The notes under the pieces: model-generated
What the model was told of the DNA's origin: nothing
The model's input: only the letters and a program-made list of their open reading frames with translations
Database searches by the model: none
Program-made: the position numbers and the translations under genes
Shown here: piece after piece, positions 7,053 to 12,529 of the stretch
Position numbering within the stretch: position 1 is the first letter of the stretch
How the letters are laid out: each line of letters opens with the position of its first letter
IMG/VR virus record: IMGVR_UViG_3300041411_000001
Location: 1 to 23,210 of that record
Reading direction: 5' to 3' (one strand)
Source: a virus
DNA length: 23,210 nucleotides

Positions 7053-7514
7053 ATGCCGTATACAGGTGATCCAGCCAATAATGCAATTGATCGTGTTCGT
7101 CTAGCAGTTGGTGACATCTGGGACGATATGGAAATGCTGACGGATGCTGACTATCAATACTTCCTAGATCGTAATGACGGGAATGAGAACAGAGCTACAA
7201 TGGATGCCATCAAGGCCATCCTATTCAAACTAGCACGTATGACTCGTGAACGCACAGGCGACATTGAAGTTTACGGTGGTGAATGGTTCTCCAATTACTA
7301 CAAGATGCTATTACTTCTTCTGAAAGACCCCAATGCTTCGATCAGCCTCGCTGTTCCATACGCTGGTGGTATTTCCAAATCGGATATGTTCAAGAACGAT
7401 TCCGACTGTGACAACGTTGTTCGAGAAATCAACATCGGGTATTCACAATCCAGACGCTTGTATGATTGTAACTATCCAAGCGGTGGAGATAATTGTTATG
7501 GGTTTTACCCTTAA
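7053..7514 (+). CDS. head-tail connector / head completion adaptor
   Basis: A 153-residue protein directly after the capsid gene. The opening (PYTGDPANNAIDRVRLAVGD...MLTDADYQYFL) is the typical start of head-tail adaptor proteins of the HK97 gp6/SPP1 gp15 type: a D..DxxR..iGD motif, then a helix with LTD.. and AxxxI. The following DAIKAILFKLARMTRERTGDIEV...YYKMLLLLLKDP is helical, as expected for a protein that forms a ring under the portal. The last about 40 residues are polar with three Cys and end in a Tyr-rich tail. GGAGG (7043-7047) sets the start. It overlaps the next gene by 17 bases. The exact family assignment is inferred from pattern and position. Confidence 0.75.
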   Translation: MPYTGDPANNAIDRVRLAVGDIWDDMEMLTDADYQYFLDRNDGNENRATMDAIKAILFKLARMTRERTGDIEVYGGEWFSNYYKMLLLLLKDPNASISLAVPYAGGISKSDMFKNDSDCDNVVREINIGYSQSRRLYDCNYPSGGDNCYGFYP

Positions 7515-7971
7515 AGTTGAGACAAAGAAACTAAGCTCTTTGATCCGACGAATTGATGCAATAGATAATACTGAAGTTGAGGTTGGTTTCTGGGATGACC
7601 ACTATGGTCCTGAGAACGATAATCTTCCTGTTGCACTAGTAGCTGCCTACAACAACTTCGGTACTTCATTCAACCCCACAAGGCCGTTCATGGACGATAC
7701 GTTCGAGGACATCATGTATCAAGCATACATGGGCCGTGCAGTTAAACATGTATTCCTTTCCGTTCTCACTAATGGACGTAGCACTCAGAGGCTCCTACGT
7801 GAGCTTGGAGCAACGATCAAAGAACTGATGCAACTCACTATCCTCCAGTACGCTGCGGACGGTGGTAACAGTCAGAAGACGATTGAGAAGAAGGGAAGAG
7901 ACAGTCCACTTATTGACACTGGCAAGATGCTCGAATCTGTCAGGTTCAGAATCCAAAAAGGAGGTATGTGA
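7498..7971 (+). CDS. neck / tail completion protein (HK97 gp10-like, virion morphogenesis)
   Basis: A 157-residue protein. The start at ATG 7498 is chosen because GGAG (7485-7488) stands 9 bases ahead and the translation then begins MGFTLKVETKKLSSLIRRI; the longer upstream frame only shadows the preceding gene. The hallmarks of the gp10/gpS-like family are clear: VEVGFWDD...ALVAAYNNFGTSFNPTRPFMDDTFED (a strand, a small insertion, then an N.fGt..nP.RPFm motif) and a late PLIDTGKMLESVRFRI (the dTG.l..Sv motif). Such proteins complete the neck or cap the tail. The stop TGA overlaps the next ATG (TGATG), so translation is coupled. Confidence 0.8.
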   Translation: MGFTLKVETKKLSSLIRRIDAIDNTEVEVGFWDDHYGPENDNLPVALVAAYNNFGTSFNPTRPFMDDTFEDIMYQAYMGRAVKHVFLSVLTNGRSTQRLLRELGATIKELMQLTILQYAADGGNSQKTIEKKGRDSPLIDTGKMLESVRFRIQKGGM

Positions 7972-8342
7972 TGCTTCATCCGCCACTCCTATCAACAGGT
8001 CAAGTGGTCCTCGACGTTACACGTCGTGAGGCTCCTACTATCGACAGAGGCCGTCCGGTTCTCGGTGCTGAGTCTACCGTACAAGTTGTATGCAACGTAC
8101 AACCAGTGTTGAAATCTTCCGACACTATTATGCTTCCTGAAGCAGACCGATCTAAAGCTTGCCTGAAAGTTTATACTAAGGGCGGTGAAATGAGAGCTTT
8201 GAAAGAAGCTGGTCCGGGTTGGGCAGCAGATCGATTCGTATGGGAAGGTGATCTATACGAAGTCATGAAGGTTATTAATTATAGAATGGGCGTTTTGAAC
8301 CACTACAAAGCAATCTGCATGCGTGTGGAGTTGACAAGATGA
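7971..8342 (+). CDS. head closure / head-tail joining protein
   Basis: A 123-residue protein starting at ATG 7971, six bases after GGAGG (7960-7964). A conserved arrangement is visible: a polar N-terminus, a strand with VQVVCNVQPV, LPEADRSKACLKVYTKG (the lpEg.R.k..i.vyt pattern), then DRFVWEGDLYEVMKVINYRMGVLNHYKAICMRVE (G..YeV..v..w....HYka...R). This is the pattern of small head-closure proteins such as SPP1 gp16-type stoppers, which plug the connector after packaging. It lies third in the four-gene neck cluster and overlaps the next gene by ATGA (8339-8342). The fold assignment is by pattern, not search. Confidence 0.72.
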   Translation: MLHPPLLSTGQVVLDVTRREAPTIDRGRPVLGAESTVQVVCNVQPVLKSSDTIMLPEADRSKACLKVYTKGGEMRALKEAGPGWAADRFVWEGDLYEVMKVINYRMGVLNHYKAICMRVELTR

Positions 8343-8908
8343 ACATCTATAAAGACCTTGAAGACAGCCTGTACAACGTAATTGAAGAGTTGTTCCCTGC
8401 AACCAGAATCATCTTCGCATACAACAACCTACCGGAGCCTCAAACTCCATACTTGGTTATTGATATTAAGCGTCTTGATCAATTGGGTAGCGAATACAAC
8501 TCTACGTTCGTTGACGACTTCGCCACAGCCCCTACAACCACTACGCAGATCGATATGATGGCGAAGGTAAGGTTCGAGGTTGTTGGCTTAATGGACAACG
8601 ATACAGAGGCTGCTGAGCTTGCTCAGAACATCCAATTTGCTCTACGAACTGCCCGTGGGTATGAGAGTCAGGCAAGAAATAATCTGGCCCGTCATGGACA
8701 GATCACAAACCGCCGTATGCCTTACCGCAAGGACACGGACATGTACATGCTTTACCAAGTGGATGCAAACTTCGCATACACAGCAATCTCTCAAGATGAG
8801 CAAGACTACATTATCGCTACAGACTTCACTGGTGTCTATCATGATGCTGGACGTGAGCCTGATCATGTAATCATCAATCATATTGAAATCAATTATCCAA
8901 CTCCATAA
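8339..8908 (+). CDS. neck / tail terminator protein
   Basis: A 189-residue protein, last of the connector cluster and directly before the sheath gene, where contractile phages encode the tail terminator. The N-terminal helix-strand unit (YKDLEDSLYNVIEELFPATRIIFAYNNLPEPQTPYLVIDI) and the later MMAKVRFEVVGLMDNDTEAAELAQNIQFALRT resemble the alpha/beta fold of lambda gpU-type terminators. A strand ending YQVDANFAYTAIS lies before a 45-residue acidic C-terminus. Expected role: capping the finished tail and binding the head neck. The assignment rests on fold pattern and gene order; a minor neck protein is the alternative. The start overlaps the previous stop by four bases. Confidence 0.68.
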   Translation: MNIYKDLEDSLYNVIEELFPATRIIFAYNNLPEPQTPYLVIDIKRLDQLGSEYNSTFVDDFATAPTTTTQIDMMAKVRFEVVGLMDNDTEAAELAQNIQFALRTARGYESQARNNLARHGQITNRRMPYRKDTDMYMLYQVDANFAYTAISQDEQDYIIATDFTGVYHDAGREPDHVIINHIEINYPTP

Positions 8909-8919
8909 GAGGAACTGAA

Positions 8920-10212
8920 ATGACACGTCTAACCGACATCATCGAAATTCAGATCAGCCGTGAAACTTCTGCGGTTGCTCAAACAAATTTCAACGTACCA
9001 GCCTTTATCTCTGCTCACACCAACTTCATTGAACGCGCTCGCGTGTACAGTTCGTTGCTGGCAGTAGCAGATGACTTTGCAAGCACAGACTCTGCATACA
9101 TTGCAGCTTCTAAGTTCTTCGGTCAAGCAATCAAACCAGCTAACATCGTTATCGGTCGTCGTCAGATTCCCGGTGCAACTGTTAACGTTTTGACTGTAGT
9201 AGCAAGCACAGCTTACACCCTGACAGTGAGCGGCGTAACAGTCACTTATGTTTCTCAGGCTCTGGACACTGCAACCCTTATTGCTTCCGGCCTTAAAGCA
9301 GCCTACGAAGTAACCCCTGTTGATGGCGTAACTCTGGTAGACAACCTCGACGGTACTCTGACATTCTCTGTAGCTGGAGAAATCGATTGGTCCCTGAAAG
9401 TTTCTTCTAACTTGAGCAAGGCTAACGCCCCAGCGACTGAAACTTGGTCTACATCTGTAACCGAAGTTCAGAACGACAATGACACTTGGTATGCTCTGGC
9501 TATCGAATCCCACAACGAACTTGATGTTCTGGAAGTTGCTGGCGTGATCGAAGCTAAGAAGAAAATCTTCGGTACTTCTTCTGCAACAGCCGCAATCAAG
9601 ACAACTGGAACAACTGACATCTTCGCTCAATTGCAAGCCCTTGGATACCAACGTACCTTCGGTGTTTTCTCTAATGACGCTGATACACAGTTCCCAGAAT
9701 GTGCTTGGATCGGATTCCAGTTGCAAGAACAACCGGGCTCTAACACTTGGGCTTACAAAGCTCTGACTGGTGTTACTGTTTCCAAACTGTCTGACACTGA
9801 ATCCACAAACATCAAAGCCAAAGCTGGTAGCACCTACGAATCTGTAGGCGGGCAATCCGTAACTGTCGGTGGCAAGATGTTCGGTGGTGAGTGGATTGAC
9901 GTTATGGTCTTCGTTGACTGGCTGGAAGCACGCATGACTGAACGTCTGTGGTTCCGTATGGCTAACAGCAAGAAAATCCCTTACACCGCTGCTGGTGCCA
10001 CAATCATTGAATCTGAAATCCGGGCTCAACTGAATGACGGTATCCGTGTTGGTGGATTGGCAGATAACCCAACTCCAGTAGTTCGCGTTCCAGATGTTCT
10101 GTCTGTTGCTCCGAACCTGCGTGCCCAGCGTATCTTCGAAGGTATTGAGTTCGAAGCTCGCCTAGCTGGTGCCATCCACTTCGTTAAAATCCGTGGAACT
10201 GTAACCGTTTAA
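8920..10212 (+). CDS. tail sheath protein (DUF3383-like)
   Basis: A 430-residue contractile sheath subunit. The N-terminus (RLTDIIEIQISRETSAVAQTNFNVPAFIS) and FIERARVYSSLLAVADDFASTDSAYIAASKFFGQ...IVIGRR are classic DUF3383 features, as is the C-terminus with GIRVGGLADNP and FEARLAGAIHFVKIRGTV. Residues about 98-165 form an inserted Ig-like unit (AYTLTVSGVTVTYVSQ...ASGLKAAY...DGTLTFSV) on the outside of the sheath; a related unit occurs in the J-like protein at 18064-19518. The presence of this gene makes the phage a myovirus. AGAGGAAC precedes the ATG. A perfect hairpin straddles the stop codon. Sheath is expected at high copy, equal to tube protein. Confidence 0.93.
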   Translation: MTRLTDIIEIQISRETSAVAQTNFNVPAFISAHTNFIERARVYSSLLAVADDFASTDSAYIAASKFFGQAIKPANIVIGRRQIPGATVNVLTVVASTAYTLTVSGVTVTYVSQALDTATLIASGLKAAYEVTPVDGVTLVDNLDGTLTFSVAGEIDWSLKVSSNLSKANAPATETWSTSVTEVQNDNDTWYALAIESHNELDVLEVAGVIEAKKKIFGTSSATAAIKTTGTTDIFAQLQALGYQRTFGVFSNDADTQFPECAWIGFQLQEQPGSNTWAYKALTGVTVSKLSDTESTNIKAKAGSTYESVGGQSVTVGGKMFGGEWIDVMVFVDWLEARMTERLWFRMANSKKIPYTAAGATIIESEIRAQLNDGIRVGGLADNPTPVVRVPDVLSVAPNLRAQRIFEGIEFEARLAGAIHFVKIRGTVTV

Positions 10213-10222
10213 TTACGGTTAC
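10201..10222 (+). promoter_or_regulatory. hairpin straddling the sheath stop codon
   Basis: GTAACCGT (10201-10208) and ACGGTTAC (10215-10222) form a perfect 8-bp stem around a 6-base loop containing the TAA stop (10210-10212). A C-rich stretch rather than a T-tract follows, so it is not an intrinsic terminator. It may stabilise the sheath mRNA end after processing, or tune entry to the tube gene. The role is inferred. Confidence 0.45.
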
Positions 10223-10244
10223 ATCCCCTCACAAGGAGACTTAA

Positions 10245-10769
10245 ATGGCTACTCAACGCGCTTCTACATATGCACCGAACCAAGTATGCGTGGTTATCAC
10301 ACAAGATACCAGCGGCATTGCTCACGTAATTTCGGGCTACTCTGAAGACAGCATCGTTTCTATCGAACGTTCTGCTGAAACTTTCACAATGTACACTGGT
10401 GCTGATAACACCATGACTCGTGTTTACAACGCTAACACATCTGCTACGATCACATTGAGTCTACAACAAACTTCTGCATCGAATGACATCCTGTCTCTGC
10501 TGTACCAAAACGATGCGGCAAGTTTGTCTTCTGACACAATGTTCTCCATCCAGATCAAAGACAACAGCGGTCGCTCGAACTTCTTCAGTGACAATGCTTA
10601 CGTCGGGATCGTCCCTAACTCTGCGTTCAGCAACAGCATGAACACACGTGATTGGGTAATCCATGCTGCTGATCTTCAAACTTACATCGGTGGTAACGCC
10701 AAGTTGGTCCCTGCTGATCAAGATACTATCCAGACTCTGGGTGGTTCTATCGATCCACGTTGGTTGTAA
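10245..10769 (+). CDS. major tail tube protein (DUF3277-like)
   Basis: A 174-residue tube subunit encoded directly after the sheath. It shows the DUF3277 pattern: STYAPNQVCVVI, ISGYSEDSIVSIER, FTMYTGADNTMTRVYN, ATITLSLQQTSASNDILSLLYQNDAA, FSIQIKDNSGRSNFFSDNAYVGIVP, NTRDWVIHAADLQTYIGGN. Family role: hexameric rings stack into the inner tube through which DNA leaves. It has the strong AAGGAG Shine-Dalgarno (10233-10238) and is the only one of the three paralogs followed by a terminator, which fits a high-copy product. The two genes downstream (10833-11336 and 11339-11863) share the same motif order and the terminal IGGN, so this is the first of three tandem homologs. Confidence 0.92.
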   Translation: MATQRASTYAPNQVCVVITQDTSGIAHVISGYSEDSIVSIERSAETFTMYTGADNTMTRVYNANTSATITLSLQQTSASNDILSLLYQNDAASLSSDTMFSIQIKDNSGRSNFFSDNAYVGIVPNSAFSNSMNTRDWVIHAADLQTYIGGNAKLVPADQDTIQTLGGSIDPRWL

Positions 10770-10781
10770 TACATCGCTATC

Positions 10782-10812
10782 AGGGGCTTCCATTCGTGGT
10801 GGCCCCTTTTTT
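10782..10812 (+). terminator. intrinsic terminator/attenuator after the tail tube gene
   Basis: GGGGC (10783-10787) pairs with GCCCC (10802-10806). An inner CCA/TGG stem (10790-10792 with 10797-10799) closes a TTCG loop (10793-10796) across a small internal loop, followed by TTTTTT (10807-10812). The next gene starts 20 bases later without a visible promoter, so termination is presumably partial. Confidence 0.82.
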
Positions 10813-10832
10813 CATTTCTACAGGAGGCAAAT

Positions 10833-11336
10833 ATGGCCGTAGCTCTATACTCGCCAAAAGACGTTTTCATCAGTCTTGCTGGCTTGCACACAATCTCTGG
10901 ATATGCCGATGGCACATTCGTTCGTATTACAAAGGACATGAAACCATTTTCCAAGGTTCGAGCAATGGATGGAGAAATGGCTCGTATGTACAACGAAGAT
11001 GAAGGCTTCAGAGTTGAAATCACTGTCGCTCAATCGTCTGGAAGCAACAACATTCTTTCTGCCATCTACAACGTGGATGCTGCAACACAGATGGGTAAAT
11101 TCCCACTGCTTATTAAAGATTCCAAAGGACAGACCAGCTTCTTTGCTGCGACTGCTTGGATCGAACAAATTCCTGAAGTCACCTTCTCCAATCAACTTGA
11201 AACCCGCACATGGACATTCGGTTGCTCTGGCGCTGCAATTACAATTGGTGGGAACGGTGATACAAACTTGCTCGAAGATGCACTCCTAGTAGGGTCTGCT
11301 GGCTTGGGCGTTCTTAAACAGTTCGGAGTATTTTAA
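10833..11336 (+). CDS. second tail-tube-family protein (DUF3277-like paralog)
   Basis: A 167-residue homolog of the tube protein just upstream. Same-order motifs: YSPKDVFISLAG, ISGYADGTFVRIT, RAMDGEMARMYNEDEGFRVEITVAQSSGSNNILSAIYNVDAAT, FPLLIKDSKGQTSFFAATAWIEQIP, LETRTWTFGCSG, ITIGGNG. This copy keeps features of ordinary DUF3277 tube proteins (the DGEMARMYNED region) even better than the first gene does. It has a strong AGGAGG six bases before ATG 10833, but lies behind the attenuator. Possible roles: a minor tube ring at the baseplate end (initiator, like T4 gp48/gp54 in concept) or at the head end. Which of the three genes forms the bulk of the tube is inferred from position and from the terminator. 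Confidence 0.85.
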   Translation: MAVALYSPKDVFISLAGLHTISGYADGTFVRITKDMKPFSKVRAMDGEMARMYNEDEGFRVEITVAQSSGSNNILSAIYNVDAATQMGKFPLLIKDSKGQTSFFAATAWIEQIPEVTFSNQLETRTWTFGCSGAAITIGGNGDTNLLEDALLVGSAGLGVLKQFGVF

Positions 11337-11338
11337 TT

Positions 11339-11863
11339 ATGGCTGGAGATATCTTGACTTACGCCCCTTCGACTGTTACACTGGTACTCTGTGGCTATGT
11401 TCTTACAGGCATTGTTTCTGTAAGTCTGCAATGGAAGTCCAGTCCGTTCACAGTTAGACGTGGCATTCGTGGACAACATACCCGCACAGGTAGCAAGGAC
11501 AGACAGTCCACCGTTACAATCGAAGTATTGCAAACCTCTATCACCAACGACATCCTCTCTGAGATTCTTGAACAGGACACACGGAACTACTCTGGCCGTC
11601 TTGAATTCTCTGTGAAAGATGCATCCGGTACAACTCAGTGGGCATCGACCCAATGTTTCCTTCGTGCGTGGCCTGACGCTTCCCTTAGTGGGGAGATTCA
11701 AACTCGTAAGTGGGACGTAGAGATTCTATCGTTCATCAGTGGCAAAATCGGTGGTAACGCCCGTCAAGGCTTCGACCTGCTGGACTCTTTCAATGGAGCA
11801 GCAGAATATGTATCCAGTGGAATTGACAGTGCTGTGGATTCCGCATCCAATCTATTCAGTTAA
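11339..11863 (+). CDS. third tail-tube-family protein (divergent DUF3277-like paralog)
   Basis: A 174-residue divergent homolog: TYAPSTVTLVLCGYVLTGIVSVSLQW, FTVRRGIRGQHTRT, STVTIEVLQTSITNDILSEILEQDTRN, LEFSVKDASGTTQWASTQCFLRAWPDASLSGEIQTRKWDVEIL, KIGGNARQG align with the two preceding genes. It replaces the acidic DGE loop with a basic one (RRGIRGQHTRTGSKDRQS) and adds a 25-residue amphipathic C-terminal tail (DLLDSFNGAAEYVSSGIDSA). Its start is only 2 bases after the previous stop and its Shine-Dalgarno (GGAG 11325-11328, ten bases away) is weaker than those of its neighbours, which fits a minor component. It is probably a ring connecting the tube to another part such as baseplate hub or terminator; the precise place is unknown. 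Confidence 0.75.
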   Translation: MAGDILTYAPSTVTLVLCGYVLTGIVSVSLQWKSSPFTVRRGIRGQHTRTGSKDRQSTVTIEVLQTSITNDILSEILEQDTRNYSGRLEFSVKDASGTTQWASTQCFLRAWPDASLSGEIQTRKWDVEILSFISGKIGGNARQGFDLLDSFNGAAEYVSSGIDSAVDSASNLFS

Positions 11864-11876
11864 TTAGGAGAATCAA

Positions 11877-12257
11877 ATGGCTATTAAGCAAAAAACAATC
11901 GAAGTGAACGGTAGCGAATACTTGATCACTCAACTGGGTGCCCTGAAAGGTACTCGTGTATTGAAAGAAATCACCAAGCTCGTTGGCCCTGCTTTTGCAC
12001 AGATGCAGAAGAAAGATGGCGAAGGGCAGTCTGGAACTATCGGTGACGCTCTAGGCATTCTGTTCGAGAATTTGGACAATGCAAACATCGAAGGCATGAT
12101 CATGGAACTGGCTAACACTGTTGCCAAGTCCAATGGCTCGGCAATCAACTTCGACATGGAGTTTGCTGGTGAATACGACAAGCTATTCCTCGTACTGAAG
12201 GAGGTAGCCGAGTTCAACTTCGGTTCGGTTTTTACTCTGTTCGGTTCTCGGGAGTAA
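11877..12257 (+). CDS. tail assembly chaperone (short product)
   Basis: A 126-residue protein between the tube genes and the tape measure gene, the standard place for the lambda G-like chaperone. The N-terminus (QKTIEVNGSEYLITQLGALKGTRVLKEITKLVGPAFA) is the strand-plus-helix start common in phage tail assembly chaperones, and the end (LFLVLKEVAEFNFGSVFTLFG) is the usual conserved finish. It coats the tape measure during assembly and is absent from the virion. TTAGGAG sets the start. Near its 3' end the frame runs through GTT TTT (12228-12233) followed by a hairpin, where a -1 shift would join it to the next frame (12272-12529), which lacks its own ribosome binding site. Confidence 0.82.
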   Translation: MAIKQKTIEVNGSEYLITQLGALKGTRVLKEITKLVGPAFAQMQKKDGEGQSGTIGDALGILFENLDNANIEGMIMELANTVAKSNGSAINFDMEFAGEYDKLFLVLKEVAEFNFGSVFTLFGSRE

Positions 12258-12270
12258 CCGCTACTCCTGA
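12228..12270 (+). other. probable -1 programmed frameshift signal (lambda G/GT-type)
   Basis: In the chaperone frame the codons GTT TTT (12228-12233) let the A-site tRNA-Phe slip back one base onto TTT (12230-12232). A 9-bp hairpin with one G-U follows: 12248-12256 with 12262-12270, loop ACCGC, carrying the zero-frame stop TAA (12255-12257). An internal AAGGAGG (12198-12204), with no start codon after it, lies 23 bases upstream. The spacer of about 14 bases to the hairpin is longer than usual, and the P-site pairing after slippage is imperfect, so efficiency is uncertain. Confidence 0.6.
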
Positions 12271-12271
12271 C

Positions 12272-12529
12272 ATGCAAGTTGGCATGGACGGGACAACCCT
12301 TGAACCAGTGCCTATCCATCCGAGATTACAACGTGTTCAAGATCAATTCAGCCAAGACTGGGAAGTGTACAATGTCCTTACCAGTCCGCTAGGTCTTGCT
12401 ACTTATGTCGAGTTGGATACGGTATGTAACACCGAAGACTTGTACAAGATGTTTGAGATAGTTCAAGTCCATAAAGAAATGGAGGCTGTCGCTCACATCC
12501 AAGCCAAACTCCAAGAGGGTAATAAATAA
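12272..12529 (+). CDS. tail assembly chaperone, C-terminal part, probably made by -1 frameshift
   Basis: An 85-codon stretch from ATG 12272 to 12529, in the -1 frame relative to the chaperone and open upstream through the slip site. ATG 12272 has no Shine-Dalgarno sequence at workable distance (GGAG is 17 bases away and buried in a hairpin), unlike nearly all neighbours. The likely product is therefore a fusion of chaperone residues 1-119 with 98 more, about 217 residues, like lambda gpGT. The extra part (PRLQRVQDQFSQDWEVYNVLTSPLG...TEDLYKMFEIVQVHKEMEAVAHIQAK) is helical and polar, as expected for a domain recruiting tube subunits to the tape measure. The alternative is independent low-level initiation. 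The stop overlaps the tape measure ATG. Confidence 0.65.
   Translation: MQVGMDGTTLEPVPIHPRLQRVQDQFSQDWEVYNVLTSPLGLATYVELDTVCNTEDLYKMFEIVQVHKEMEAVAHIQAKLQEGNK

Noticed and set aside
7333-7497. N-terminal extension of the neck protein inside the preceding connector gene
   Set aside because: The family fold begins at MGFTLKVE (ATG 7498) with GGAG nine bases ahead; the extension merely reads the previous gene out of frame.
8929-10029. Long antisense open frame (366 codons) opposite the sheath gene
   Set aside because: Same cause: strong third-position bias in an abundant structural gene; the composition is unlike a real protein and there is no start signal.
12272-12283. ATG 12272 as an ordinary independent start
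   Set aside because: No usable ribosome site and the nearest GGAG is 17 bases away in a hairpin. Frameshift expression is preferred, though not proven.
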